Assembly: GCA_022652735.1 (NCBI GenBank)
Contig: JALCRP010000002.1
Location: forward strand, 1-64,000
DNA: 64,000 nucleotides
Direction: 5' to 3'
Origin: Faecalibacterium sp.
GTDB taxonomy: Bacteria; Bacillota; Clostridia; Oscillospirales; Ruminococcaceae
The notes under the pieces: model-generated
What the model saw: the letters and a program-made list of their open reading frames with translations, nothing else
Told to the model about the DNA's origin: nothing
Database searches by the model: none
Translations under genes and position numbers: made by a program
Shown: positions 17,122 through 25,988 of the stretch, one piece after another
How positions within the stretch are numbered: the first letter of the stretch is position 1
Layout of the letters: each line of letters starts with the position of its first letter

Positions 17122-17703
17122 ATGAGAAATATGACAAAGCGGCTGCTGGCGCTGGCGCTGGCGGCGGTGATGACGGCCACGCTGGCCGGCTGTACCATCG
17201 ATTTGACGGGCGGCGACGGCGAGGACGAAGAAACGACCACCAAATGGGCCGAAAGCTCGACGGATACGATCACGCTGCCACAGGACATGGATGCTACGGC
17301 CCGCTTTGCGACGGAGCTTGTGGACAACTCGATGTATGTCGTATTCAACGGCATCCAAAAGCGCGATACCGGCTACTTTTCTGCGCCGAACGGCAGCCTG
17401 ACGTTTACCGTCAACGCTACGGCGGAAGCGGAAAAGCTGCAAAAGTTTAAGATTGCGATGTGGAAGCTTGTTGACGGCGGCACCGAGTACGTCGACGGCA
17501 CGACCGTCTACTATAAAACCGACGGAACCTGCTATTCGTATACGGTAGAAGGGCTGGACGCCTCGGCGCGCTACCGCCTGACGCTTTCGTATGATAAAGT
17601 TAGCTATTATATGTATGGGCAGGTGCGCGTGGATGGCGTAGGCGAGATGGGCGCGGCGCCGGATGAGGCAGATTCTGCCGCATCCTCGGGGGCTGCGGCA
17701 TGA
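17122..17703 (+). CDS. putative lipoprotein, unknown function
   Basis: The 193-residue protein has a lipoprotein signal peptide (KRLLALALAAVMTATLAGC, lipidated cysteine about residue 24), an acidic/Thr linker and a beta-rich domain (about 50-175) with many Tyr, Thr and Asp residues. A Ser/Ala/Glu tail ends the protein. I cannot name the fold; the repeated strand pattern would suit a surface-exposed Ig-like domain. GGAGGAAGAA precedes ATG 17122. Its stop overlaps the start of the DMT transporter (ATGA), so they are coupled. Confidence 0.7.
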   Translation: MRNMTKRLLALALAAVMTATLAGCTIDLTGGDGEDEETTTKWAESSTDTITLPQDMDATARFATELVDNSMYVVFNGIQKRDTGYFSAPNGSLTFTVNATAEAEKLQKFKIAMWKLVDGGTEYVDGTTVYYKTDGTCYSYTVEGLDASARYRLTLSYDKVSYYMYGQVRVDGVGEMGAAPDEADSAASSGAAA

Positions 17704-18638
17704 CAAAACAAACGGGCCATACCTTGCTGCTGCTTGCGGCCAGCCTGATTTGGGGCTTGGCGTTTGTGGCGCAAAGCATGGGCTCGGACCTTGGGGCGTA
17801 TACGTTTTTGGCCAGCCGCAGTTGGGTGGCGCTGGGCATTTTGCTCCCGATGATCCTAGCCTTTGATACAATCCGAAAAAAGCGTGGGGCGCCCGCGGGC
17901 GGCCCAAAAACAAAAGCCGATAAAAAGCGGCTTTTTCTGGGCGCGTTTACCTGTGGCACGGCGCTTTTTGCGGCCAGCGCGGCGCAGCAGATCGCCATTA
18001 CGATCGACCCTTCAACGGCCAAAGCCAGCTTTATTACGGCGATGTACGTAGTTTTGGTGCCCGTGGGCGGCATTTTGATCGGGCGGCGGTGCGGCGCACA
18101 GGTATGGTGCTGCGTGGCCCTTTCGGTGCTGGGGCTGTACTTGCTTTGCATGCAGGGCGGCTTTGGCAGCATTTCGGCCAGCGATTGGATCTTGCTTTTG
18201 TGTGCGGCGCTGTTTAGCTGCCAGATTTTGCTCGTCGACTATTTTTCGCCGCTGGTAGATGGCATACGGCTTTCGTTCGGCATGTTTTTCGTGGAGGCTG
18301 TGTGGAGCACGATTTTTGCTTTTGCCTTTGAGCAACCCGCGTGGGGCCAAATCACGGCGGCCGCGCTGCCGATTTTGTACTGTGGCCTGCTTTCCAGCGG
18401 GCTGGGTTATACCTTCCAGATCTTGGGGCAGGAGGGCCTAAACCCGGCTGTGGCCAGCCTTGCGATGTGCCCGGAAAGCGTATTTGGCGCGCTGGGCGGC
18501 TGGCTGATTTTGGGCCAGACGTTGACAGGGCGTGAGATCGGCGGGTGCGCGCTGATTTTTGCGGCGGTGGTGCTGGCGCAGGTGCCGCTGAAGGCGCTGT
18601 GCGGAAAAGCAGCGGCCGGCGCCGAAGAAAACGGATAG
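17700..18638 (+). CDS. DMT superfamily (EamA-type) transporter
   Basis: The 312-residue protein has ten predicted transmembrane helices in two EamA repeats; LIWGLAFVAQSMG at the N-terminus and ILLLCAALFSCQILLVDYFSP at the start of the second repeat fit the family. The loop after the second helix (IRKKRGAPAGGPKTKADKK) is longer and more basic than usual. The substrate is unknown. It starts within the lipoprotein stop codon. A terminator follows at 18646. Confidence 0.87.
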   Translation: MTKQTGHTLLLLAASLIWGLAFVAQSMGSDLGAYTFLASRSWVALGILLPMILAFDTIRKKRGAPAGGPKTKADKKRLFLGAFTCGTALFAASAAQQIAITIDPSTAKASFITAMYVVLVPVGGILIGRRCGAQVWCCVALSVLGLYLLCMQGGFGSISASDWILLLCAALFSCQILLVDYFSPLVDGIRLSFGMFFVEAVWSTIFAFAFEQPAWGQITAAALPILYCGLLSSGLGYTFQILGQEGLNPAVASLAMCPESVFGALGGWLILGQTLTGREIGGCALIFAAVVLAQVPLKALCGKAAAGAEENG

Positions 18639-18645
18639 AAAGACC

Positions 18646-18686
18646 AAAAGCACCTGTGCGGGCAAGTTCCGGCGCGGTGCTTTTTT
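18646..18686 (+). terminator. rho-independent terminator
   Basis: AAAAGCACC (18646-18654) pairs with GGTGCTTTT (18676-18684) and is followed by more T; the loop is about 20 bases. Confidence 0.7.
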
Positions 18687-18739
18687 CTTACAAAAAACGT
18701 GCGGCAAGCGAGGCCGCAGCGGAAAGGGGCGGTTACGGC

Positions 18740-19300
18740 ATGGAAAAACGCGGCACAGAGCAGCGGCGCTGTACGCCCGGCGGGGTAGAATACATCCTGA
18801 CGCGCAAGGCTGTGAAAAACATCAACTTACATCTGCGGCCGGATGGCGCCGCCGCCGTCAGCGCCGGGCCGCATGCGCCGCTTGCCCGTATCGAAAGCTT
18901 TGTGGATGCGCGCGCGGAATGGATCGCCCGTGTGCGCGCCGAGCAAGCCGCCCACCGCGCCGCCGAGCAGGCGCGCCCATTGCCCGACAAGGCCGCCGCG
19001 CTGGCGCATTTTACCGCGATGAGCGACGAGGTTTTCCCTGCGTTCAGCCATGTTTTGCAGGGGCGAAAGCCGATCATCAAGGTGCGGGATATGTCCACGC
19101 GCTGGGGCGTATGCCAGACGCGAAAAAAACAGATCACCTTCGCGCTGCGCCTGTATGAAATGCCGCCCGCCGCGCAAATCTATGTCGTGGTGCACGAATA
19201 CTGCCACTTTCTTGTGCCGAACCACAGCGCCGCGTTTTGGCGCGAGGTGGCGCGGCTTTTGCCCGATTGGAAAGCTCGGCGCAAATTGCTGCGGGGCTAA
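18740..19300 (+). CDS. YgjP-like (DUF45/M48-type) zinc metallopeptidase
   Basis: The 186-residue protein shows the zinc-binding motif HEYCH followed by LVPNHSAAFW, and upstream the strand MSTRWGVCQTRKKQITFALRLYEMP, the typical YgjP/DUF45 (SprT-like, gluzincin) signature. It lacks a signal peptide, so it acts in the cytoplasm; the substrate is unknown for this family. ATG 18740 follows AAAGGGGCGG; longer upstream frames overlap the terminator and DMT gene. Confidence 0.85.
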   Translation: MEKRGTEQRRCTPGGVEYILTRKAVKNINLHLRPDGAAAVSAGPHAPLARIESFVDARAEWIARVRAEQAAHRAAEQARPLPDKAAALAHFTAMSDEVFPAFSHVLQGRKPIIKVRDMSTRWGVCQTRKKQITFALRLYEMPPAAQIYVVVHEYCHFLVPNHSAAFWREVARLLPDWKARRKLLRG

Positions 19301-19424
19301 AGGCTTTGCGCGGCGGCACAAAAGAAATCTGCTTGGCGCGCGCCGCCGCGGCATGAAACTACCCGGCGGGGGAAACCTACTTTTGAACAATTCGTGATAC
19401 TCTTGTGGAAAAACAAAACGGCAA

Positions 19425-19453
19425 GTGACAAATGAAAGCCGCACTGGTATAAT
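19425..19453 (+). promoter_or_regulatory. promoter of the flippase gene
   Basis: GTGACA (19425-19430), 17-bp spacer, perfect TATAAT (19448-19453), 40 bases upstream of the start codon. Confidence 0.8.
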
Positions 19454-19492
19454 GAATTGTCCTTGTGAAAATACGGAAAGGGGGCGAAGCCT

Positions 19493-21007
19493 GTGGGAGA
19501 AAAACGAAATGCGCTGACCGAACAGCCGCATGGAGACCGCTATGCGAAGCTTGCCAGCAACACGGTTCTGTTCGCAATCTCGAGCTTTTCTTCTAAGCTG
19601 CTGAGCCTTCTCATTCAGCCGTTTATTTCTCATGCGCTGAAGGAAACCAGCGTCGTGGGCGTGGCAAAGCTTGCCAGCCAGTGCGCCAATCTGCTAATCC
19701 CGTTTGTATCGCTCGGCATGTCAAACGCGATCATTCGTTTCGGCTTAGATAAACATAACGACAAAAAGCAGGTGTTTACCAACGGCCTGCTGACGATCTT
19801 TTTGGGGTATTTTCTGCTGCTGCTGGCGTGGCCGCTGCTGGGGATGATCCCCACGGTATCGGATTATATCGTCTATCTTTATATTTATGTGCTGACAAGC
19901 TGCCTGCGTACTTTGTGCACACAGTTTGTGCGCAGCCGCCAGCTGAACCGCCTGATCGCCATCGACGGCATTTTATGCACCTTTACTACGCTTTTGTTCT
20001 ATGTGCTGTATATGATCGTATTTCCGATGGGCGCGGCAGGCTATTTGCTGGCCATCATCTGCGGCGATGCGGTATCGGCGATTTTCCTGTTTACCGTGGC
20101 GGGGCTGTGGCGCTATTTGGATTTTGCGCGGCTCAATAAGCGGCTGTGGGTAGATATGCTGCGCTTTTCGCTGCCGATGATCCCGGCCCAAATCAGCTTT
20201 TGGATCATCAACGCCTCGGACTTGTTCTTTGTTAAATATATGTGCAACCCCTATGGCGGCCTTACCGGCGACGATTGGAGCGGCCTGCTTTCCACGGGGT
20301 ACTATCTGCCCACGATCCTTAACACGGTCGGGCTGATTTTCTACGACGCATGGCAGCTTTCGGCCGTGACAGAGGAAAGCGAGCGCGAGGCGTTTTTCTC
20401 GCGGATCTTCCGCCTTTATTCGGGGCTGATGTTCTGCTGTTCGGCGGGCATCATCTGGCTGTGCCGCCCGGCGATGCATATCTTCCGTTACAACTTTTAT
20501 GAGGCTTGGCGGTTTGTACCTTTTTTGACGATGGCCGCCACTTTTACCTGCTTCAACCAGTTCTTTAACAGTATCTATGTGGTGTATAAACGCAGCACAA
20601 GCGCGCTGTATACCATGATGGCCGGAGCAATCGCCAACTGCATACTGGATTATTTATTCATTCTGTGGTGGGGGCCGGTGGGCGCCACGGCGGCCTCCTT
20701 CTTGGGGCTGTTTTTGGTGTTTGTGCTGCGCGCGATCAATACGCGCGGCCTGCTTGTTGTCAACTTTAAGCCGGGGCGCCTGGCGATAAACCTTGGCCTG
20801 CTGTTGGCGGAATCCGCCGTTATGCTGGCCGAGGTGCCGTATTACGGCATCTACACGACGATAATCACCGCCGCGATCATTTTCTACAACTGGCGCAGCG
20901 TATGGTCGATGGGGCGCATTATCCTGCCGAAGCTGCTGGGCCGGCGCGGCCGCAGCTTTGTGCGCCTTGTAGATAAAGCCACGGCCCGCGGCCGGAAAAA
21001 GGCGTAA
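19493..21007 (+). CDS. polysaccharide biosynthesis / lipid-linked oligosaccharide flippase (MOP superfamily)
   Basis: The 504-residue protein has about fourteen transmembrane helices and a Wzx/MurJ-like layout, with a polar N-terminal 25 residues. It likely flips a lipid-linked glycan across the membrane for capsule, exopolysaccharide or wall synthesis. No glycosyltransferase genes are adjacent, so it is an orphan flippase. The start is GTG 19493, eight bases after GGAAAGGGGG. The C-terminus is very basic (GRRGRSFVRLVDKATARGRKK). Confidence 0.85.
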   Translation: MGEKRNALTEQPHGDRYAKLASNTVLFAISSFSSKLLSLLIQPFISHALKETSVVGVAKLASQCANLLIPFVSLGMSNAIIRFGLDKHNDKKQVFTNGLLTIFLGYFLLLLAWPLLGMIPTVSDYIVYLYIYVLTSCLRTLCTQFVRSRQLNRLIAIDGILCTFTTLLFYVLYMIVFPMGAAGYLLAIICGDAVSAIFLFTVAGLWRYLDFARLNKRLWVDMLRFSLPMIPAQISFWIINASDLFFVKYMCNPYGGLTGDDWSGLLSTGYYLPTILNTVGLIFYDAWQLSAVTEESEREAFFSRIFRLYSGLMFCCSAGIIWLCRPAMHIFRYNFYEAWRFVPFLTMAATFTCFNQFFNSIYVVYKRSTSALYTMMAGAIANCILDYLFILWWGPVGATAASFLGLFLVFVLRAINTRGLLVVNFKPGRLAINLGLLLAESAVMLAEVPYYGIYTTIITAAIIFYNWRSVWSMGRIILPKLLGRRGRSFVRLVDKATARGRKKA

Positions 21008-21040
21008 GCGCAAGGCACAAGGCACAAAAACCATACAAAG

Positions 21041-21076
21041 AAAAAGGCGCGCACCTTTAAGGGTGCGCGCCTTTTT
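21041..21076. terminator. bidirectional terminator (flippase + / HPr-like -)
   Basis: GGCGCGCACC (21046-21055) pairs with GGTGCGCGCC (21062-21071), flanked by five A on the left and five T on the right, so it works for the convergent genes on both strands. Confidence 0.88.
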
Positions 21077-21092
21077 GGATCGAAGCCCCGGC

Positions 21093-21323
21093 TTACTGTA
21101 CGTTTTCGCCGATGTCATGAATCGCCTTATGGAAGTTTGCATCCTCCGAGACGACCAAAACCGGCTGACGGAAATCCAGTGCGTAAAAACCGATGTAGCT
21201 CTTTGCATCAATAATCTTGGAGCTATCCAAGGAGTGCAGCGCTACATCCGAGGGGCACTGGGTAGCCAGATACTGAATCTTTTGTACCTCGTCGATCGTG
21301 TGAAACAGCTTTTTGCTAACCAT
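21093..21323 (-). CDS. HPr-like / Crh-like protein lacking the phosphocarrier histidine
   Basis: The 76-residue protein has the HPr length and pattern; IDAKSYIGFYALDF (about 38-51) matches the HPr stretch around Ser46, with Ser42 in the regulatory phosphorylation position. The active-site motif GxHxRPA around position 15 is not present; the sequence there reads VQKIQYLATQC. This combination recalls Bacillus Crh, which lacks His15 but is phosphorylated on Ser46 by HPr kinase and acts with CcpA. A role in catabolite control is inference; PTS transport is unlikely. AGAAAGGGG precedes the start. It has its own promoter and terminator. Confidence 0.75.
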   Translation of the reverse strand: MVSKKLFHTIDEVQKIQYLATQCPSDVALHSLDSSKIIDAKSYIGFYALDFRQPVLVVSEDANFHKAIHDIGENVQ

Positions 21324-21373
21324 TTGAATGACCCCTTTCTCTTATAAGAACCTCGTCTTGCGAGGCTACCAAA

Positions 21374-21402
21374 AGTATACCGCATAATTAACAAAAAATC
21401 AA
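21374..21402 (-). promoter_or_regulatory. promoter of the HPr-like gene
   Basis: Minus strand: TTGATT (21397-21402), 17-bp spacer, TATACT (21374-21379). A small hairpin CCTCG/CGAGG follows in the leader near 21352-21366. Confidence 0.7.
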
Positions 21403-21455
21403 GGTAAAATTTGTCAAAATGACAATTCATATAGACGAGATGCACGAAACCAAAA

Positions 21456-22508
21456 TCAATTTTTGTGCGAATAATACAGTTTCAGCTCATCCAACAGCTC
21501 GCGGTGATCGGTATGCTCCATCTGCGGGAAAGCTTTTAGCAGGCGGCCGCCGCCCATGTACTGCTTTTGCAAAATATCCTGCCGCAGCGCCTCGGCGCGC
21601 TTTTCCAGCGCCAGACGGTTGGCCTGCTGTACGGCGGCGCGCTCGGCTTTGGCGGCCGCGGCCGATTGCTTGGCCTCCGCGACGGCCTGCACCACATCGG
21701 TACGCGCGCCGGCAAGCGTTTCGGCAGCCTGCGCCTTGGCCTGCGTCAAAGTGCCAAAGGCCGTGGATTTCACATCGGCAAGGGCGTCTGCGGCGCTGCT
21801 GGCGGCGCCCACAAGCGCATCCCGCGCCTCGGCTTTTGCCAGCGTGGCCTGCAGCTTGCCTTCGTCCAGGCGGCGGTCGGTTTCGAGCGCGCCTGTGCCA
21901 AGGCCATCGCTCAGCGCGTCGCTTACAATGCGCAGTTTGCTGCGCACGGCATCCAGCTCGCGCAAATCGCGGTTCAAGCCCGCCACAGTACACAGCGTCA
22001 CAACGAAATCGACAAAGTATATGGCATAGAGCACGGCCAAAATCGGCCAGCCGTATACCGGCGGGATGCCGGTATCGGCCGCGCGCGCCACCAAAGGCTG
22101 AAGCAGCTTTACGACGCCCACGGCGCCGAGGCCCCAGATCAGGCTAAACTCCAGACAAACAAAGCCCCCGATGTTAAAGGGCTTTTTGCTGTAATCCCAC
22201 CAGCGCGCGTGAAACAGCTTCCACATCAGCCAGCCGCCGATCAGCTCTACTGTGGTAGCCAAAATCATGCCGCCGAAAAATAAGAGCGGGATGCTGGCGT
22301 GGCCCATGCCGGTATCCCAGCTTTTCAAAAGTACCAACACGGCCAGCATACCGAAACCGTAGATGGGGCAGACAGGGCCGTTCAAAAAGCCGCGGTTGAC
22401 GACCTTACCGCTTGTGACGGTGCAGTATACAACCTCAACGCACCATCCGATAAAAGAATAGATCGCAAAATACCACGCGATCTGGTAAAATGTATAGCCC
22501 GCAATCAT
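21456..22508 (-). CDS. CmpB-type putative ABC transporter permease (PF06541) with coiled-coil tail
   Basis: The 350-residue protein has an N-terminal membrane domain of about five helices (1-175) with SFIGWCVEVVYCTVTSGKVVNRGFLNGP and CPIYGFG, the signature of the ABC_trans_CmpB family, common in Clostridia. Residues about 185-330 form a soluble Ala/Lys/Glu-rich helical tail resembling repeated 11-residue amphipathic units. No ABC ATPase is adjacent, so the transporter label is doubtful. The start ATG 22508 is preceded by GAGAGGTG. A minus-strand TATACT near 22541-22546 may be its -10. Confidence 0.8.
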   Translation of the reverse strand: MIAGYTFYQIAWYFAIYSFIGWCVEVVYCTVTSGKVVNRGFLNGPVCPIYGFGMLAVLVLLKSWDTGMGHASIPLLFFGGMILATTVELIGGWLMWKLFHARWWDYSKKPFNIGGFVCLEFSLIWGLGAVGVVKLLQPLVARAADTGIPPVYGWPILAVLYAIYFVDFVVTLCTVAGLNRDLRELDAVRSKLRIVSDALSDGLGTGALETDRRLDEGKLQATLAKAEARDALVGAASSAADALADVKSTAFGTLTQAKAQAAETLAGARTDVVQAVAEAKQSAAAAKAERAAVQQANRLALEKRAEALRQDILQKQYMGGGRLLKAFPQMEHTDHRELLDELKLYYSHKN

Positions 22509-22570
22509 ATTTTAACACCTCTCGCGCATTTGATAAGCATAGTATACCATACGCGCCGTGCGTGGCGAAA

Positions 22571-22599
22571 GTGACAAAAAGATGCTTCTGTGTTATAGT
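22571..22599 (+). promoter_or_regulatory. promoter of dinB
   Basis: GTGACA (22571-22576), 17-bp spacer, TATAGT (22594-22599), 29 bases before the ATG. No LexA box of the GAACnnnnGTTC type is visible around it. Confidence 0.75.
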
Positions 22600-22628
22600 G
22601 CAGGCAAAGCAAAAGGGGGGGCATTTTC

Positions 22629-23933
22629 ATGGAGCAGGAGAAGATACCGCAGCGCTGGATCATCCACTGCGACTGCAACAGCTTTTTTGCCAGCGTTGAG
22701 CTGTTAAGCCACCCGGAGCTGAAAAATGTGCCCGTCGCCGTCTGCGGCGACCCCGACGGCCGCCACGGCATTGTGCTGGCGAAAAACGAGGCCGCCAAAA
22801 AGTATCATATCCAAACGGCCGAGACGATTTGGCAGGCGCGCGCAAAGTGCCCGGATCTGACGCTGCTGGCGCCGCACCGCGAAAAATATCGCTATTATTA
22901 TACGGTCATCAACGCGATCTATCAGGAATACACCAATCGCGTCGAGCCGTTTTCCATCGACGAAAGCTGGCTGGACATAACGCAGGGCTGGCACCTTTTT
23001 GCCCAAAGCCCAAAAGCGCTTGGCGACGAGCTGCGCCGCCGTGTGCGCGAGGAAACGGGCCTGACGATTTCGGCAGGGGTTAGCTTTAATAAGGTGTTTG
23101 CTAAGATGGGCTCGGACTATAAAAAGCCCGACGCCACCACCTACATCGGGCCGGAAAACTACCGCGAGGTTTTGTGGCCGCTGCCCGTGGGCGATATGCT
23201 GTTTGTGGGCAAAAGCGCCGCCGCGCGCTTACAGATGATGGGCATCCGTACCGTCGGCGAGCTGGCCGCGGCTGACCCTAAGCGCTTGGCCGAGGCGTTT
23301 GGCAAGCTTGGGGCCGAGCTTTCGCGCTATGCGCGCGGGCAGGATGCGGCCGAGGTGCGCCGCTGGGGCGAAAGCGAGCCGATCAAAAGCGTGGGCAACC
23401 AGACGACCTTTCGGCGCGATTTGCGCGGCACGGCGGACATCCGCGCGGGGCTGGCCGCGCTTTCGGACGAAGTGGCCGGGCGGCTGCGTCGCCACGGGCT
23501 TTGGGCCGGCGCCGTGCAGGTAACGATCAAGGATACCCAGCTAAAAAGCATCCAGCGCCAAAAACAGCTGCCGATGGCGACGCATTTGGCCCGCACGATC
23601 GAAAGCGCAGCATGGCAGCTGGTACATGATAATTGGGATATTACGCGCCCAATCCGCCTTTTGGGCGTGACGGCGCTGGCACTTTCCAACGAGCCTTTTG
23701 CCGTGCAGCAAAGCCTGTTTGACGACGCCCCGAAGGCCGACCCAAAGCGAGAAGCTCTGGAAAAAAGCCTCGACGCCATCCGCGGCAAATACGGCAAAAA
23801 CGCCATCGCGGGCGCATATGTGTTAAAAAATGAAATCGGCCTTGACGGGCTGGCCATCCAAGAGGGCGGCGCGGCGGAAAACGACGACGATACCGGCCGC
23901 CAGCTGACCAAAGGCCCGCTGGGGCAAAAATGA
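22629..23933 (+). CDS. dinB: Y-family DNA polymerase IV
   Basis: The 434-residue translesion polymerase has the catalytic acidic residues in IIHCDCNSFFASVE (about 15-28) and SIDESWLD, a helix-hairpin-helix region (MGIRTVGELAAADPKRLAEAFG), the little-finger domain, and a sliding-clamp motif QQSLFD near residues 360-365. Around 70 further residues follow that motif, longer than many family members. Y-family enzymes copy past damaged bases with low fidelity. Its own promoter drives it; AAAGGGGGGG precedes the start. No SOS box was seen, so damage control is uncertain. Confidence 0.93.
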   Translation: MEQEKIPQRWIIHCDCNSFFASVELLSHPELKNVPVAVCGDPDGRHGIVLAKNEAAKKYHIQTAETIWQARAKCPDLTLLAPHREKYRYYYTVINAIYQEYTNRVEPFSIDESWLDITQGWHLFAQSPKALGDELRRRVREETGLTISAGVSFNKVFAKMGSDYKKPDATTYIGPENYREVLWPLPVGDMLFVGKSAAARLQMMGIRTVGELAAADPKRLAEAFGKLGAELSRYARGQDAAEVRRWGESEPIKSVGNQTTFRRDLRGTADIRAGLAALSDEVAGRLRRHGLWAGAVQVTIKDTQLKSIQRQKQLPMATHLARTIESAAWQLVHDNWDITRPIRLLGVTALALSNEPFAVQQSLFDDAPKADPKREALEKSLDAIRGKYGKNAIAGAYVLKNEIGLDGLAIQEGGAAENDDDTGRQLTKGPLGQK

Positions 23934-23973
23934 ACGCAGGCTTTGCCCGCCAAAAAAGAAAAGGAGCAAAATT

Positions 23974-24726
23974 TTGATTTGGCATGAATTTGGAAAAAAA
24001 GATGCGCCGACGGTGATTTTACTGCATGGCGGCGGGCTTTCATGGTGGGCATGCGCGCCTGCTGCAAAAATTTTGGCGCAGCAGTATCATGTCATCCTGC
24101 CCGTGATCGCGGGGCACGGCGAGGCGGCACAGCAGCCGTTTCACTCGATCGAGGCTTCGGCCGAGGAGCTGCTGCGCTGGGCCGACGAAACCTGTGGTGG
24201 GCAGATTGCGGCGATTGCGGGGCTTTCGCTCGGGGCACAGATCGCCGCCGAGACGCTGGCACAGCGGCCGGATTTTGCGCGGTATGCCGTGCTGGAAAGC
24301 GCGCTCGTGATCCCGATGCCGGCCACAACGGCCCTGATGGCGCCGGCCAACCGCCTATGTGCGGGCCTTGTAAAAAAGCGCTGGTTTGCCAAGGCACAGG
24401 CGGACGCTTTATATGTGCCGGAGCAAATGTTTGAGGCTTACTTTGCCGATAGCAGCCGTATGACGGCCGAAACGCTGGTAAACATCACCAAAAGCAACGG
24501 AAACTATCCTCTGCCGGAGGGCATCCGCCGCACAAAGGCGCGGGTGCTGATCGCTGCGGGCGAAAAAGAGCTTGGCGTGATGACAAAATCGGCACGGCTG
24601 CTGCATGCGGCTGTGCCGGGCAGCGAGCTGTATCTGGCGCCGGGGCTGCGGCACGGCGAATGGAGCCTAAAACACCCACAGGCCTATGCCGAGCGGCTGG
24701 AAGGCTTTTTTGCACAGCCACGGTAA
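23974..24726 (+). CDS. alpha/beta hydrolase (first of a tandem pair)
   Basis: The 250-residue soluble protein has the alpha/beta-hydrolase oxyanion motif ILLHGGGLSWW, the nucleophile elbow GLSLG (about residue 87-91), and a C-terminal RHGEWSLKHP with the likely catalytic histidine. The substrate is unknown. The start is TTG 23974, eight bases after AAGGAG; no ATG is near. It lies 40 bases after dinB and 34 bases before a second hydrolase of similar plan, suggesting an old tandem duplication. Confidence 0.82.
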   Translation: MIWHEFGKKDAPTVILLHGGGLSWWACAPAAKILAQQYHVILPVIAGHGEAAQQPFHSIEASAEELLRWADETCGGQIAAIAGLSLGAQIAAETLAQRPDFARYAVLESALVIPMPATTALMAPANRLCAGLVKKRWFAKAQADALYVPEQMFEAYFADSSRMTAETLVNITKSNGNYPLPEGIRRTKARVLIAAGEKELGVMTKSARLLHAAVPGSELYLAPGLRHGEWSLKHPQAYAERLEGFFAQPR

Positions 24727-24760
24727 ACGCAAAAGCGCCGCGGAAAAGGAGAATATTTGG

Positions 24761-25690
24761 ATGGAAACAGAGAAAAGCCAAGCCACAGCATGGACAAAGG
24801 GCGCGCCGGATACCTGCACCTTATCGGTATGCGGATTTCAAATCGCAGCCTACCGCGTAGGGGCCGGGCCGGTGGATTTGGTGCTTTTGCACGGGGCAGG
24901 GCTGGATTCAGCCATGCTTTCGTGGCGCGAAGTGCTGGCGGAATTCAGCGCGAAATGGGGCGATGCGCTGACGGTGTATGCGCTCGATCTGCCGGGCTAT
25001 GGCGCCAGCACACGCCCCGGCCCCGCGCCGGACGAAACCTTTTATCCGCGGATGGTCGAGGTTGTCCATGCGGCGGCCGGCGCGCTGGGGCTTACGCAGT
25101 TTGCGCTGGCGGGCCTTTCGATGGGCGGCGGCATCGCCATCGCCTACGCGCTGCAATATCCCGAGATGGTAACGGCGCTGATGCCCGTCGACAGCTGGGG
25201 CTTGGCGCGCAAGATGCCGTTTCATAGGCTATGCTGGTGGTACATGCACAAAACAAACTGGACGCAGGCGGGCTTTTCGCTGTATGCCAAACACCGCGGG
25301 CTGGTAGAATGGGCGCTGGGCGCATCGCTGATCGGCGACAAGGCCAAGATCACGGACGCGATGATCGACGAAGTATGGGCGGCTTGTAAGGCGCCCGATG
25401 CCGGGCACCCGATGGAAGATTTCCAGCGCGCAAGCATTACAAAAACAGGCTGTGTGCCTTACTATGGCGCACGGCTGGCGCAGCTGAAAATGCCTGTGCT
25501 GTTTTTGAACGGCGAAAAAGATTCGCTCGTAACGGTGAAACAGGCAAAGGCGGCCGCGGCCGTGGTGCCCGGCGCACGGCTCGTTATCCTGCCGGGATGC
25601 CTGCATTGGGCGCCGAAACAAATGCCGGAGCTTTTCTGCCGGACGGCAGCGGAGTTTCTCGCCAAAAGGCTCTGCCAAGGCGGCACATAA
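24761..25690 (+). CDS. alpha/beta hydrolase (second of a tandem pair)
   Basis: The 309-residue protein shows VLLHGAGLDSAMLSW (oxyanion region), YALDLPGYGAST, the nucleophile elbow GLSMGGG, NGEKDSLV with the likely acid and GCLHWAPK with the histidine. It fits the epoxide-hydrolase/esterase/carboxylesterase type; substrate unknown. ATG 24761 follows AAAAGGAGAATA. The overall plan resembles the preceding gene. The pair may be cotranscribed with dinB. Confidence 0.82.
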   Translation: METEKSQATAWTKGAPDTCTLSVCGFQIAAYRVGAGPVDLVLLHGAGLDSAMLSWREVLAEFSAKWGDALTVYALDLPGYGASTRPGPAPDETFYPRMVEVVHAAAGALGLTQFALAGLSMGGGIAIAYALQYPEMVTALMPVDSWGLARKMPFHRLCWWYMHKTNWTQAGFSLYAKHRGLVEWALGASLIGDKAKITDAMIDEVWAACKAPDAGHPMEDFQRASITKTGCVPYYGARLAQLKMPVLFLNGEKDSLVTVKQAKAAAAVVPGARLVILPGCLHWAPKQMPELFCRTAAEFLAKRLCQGGT

Positions 25691-25727
25691 GGCTGCCGAA
25701 GCGGCAAGGCCTTGGCGGCGCGTCGCG

Positions 25728-25904
25728 TCAGTTCTGCTTTTGGACGATCTTATATTCATCGCCCGGCTCGAAAAAGGGGCAGCCTGCATCCTTGCGGGTC
25801 ATCAGGCGCACCATCTCATCTTCGTCCATCGCGCCGGCATAAACGCAGTAATGTTCGCCATCCTCGTCGGTTTGGTTGTTGACACAAAAATCACAGTTTT
25901 GCAT
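25728..25904 (-). CDS. DUF6472-type small cysteine-rich protein
   Basis: The 58-residue protein has four cysteines in CDFC, HYC and GCPFF, a likely small zinc site, and ends in GDEYKIVQKQN, a highly recognisable ending of the DUF6472 family common in Clostridia. The function is unknown. AAAGGA precedes ATG 25904; the frame is open upstream but has no other good start. It follows trmB by 84 bases on the same strand and probably shares its transcript. Confidence 0.8.
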   Translation of the reverse strand: MQNCDFCVNNQTDEDGEHYCVYAGAMDEDEMVRLMTRKDAGCPFFEPGDEYKIVQKQN

Positions 25905-25988
25905 GATGTTTTGTCCTTTCGCGGAAAATTTGGCGGGCCGCCCTTCCAAAAGGCCGTGGCCTATGCTGCCGCATGTGCGGCCCATCCG

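Noticed and set aside
22500-22628. LexA/SOS box before dinB
   Set aside because: No GAAC-N4-GTTC palindrome or close variant was found.
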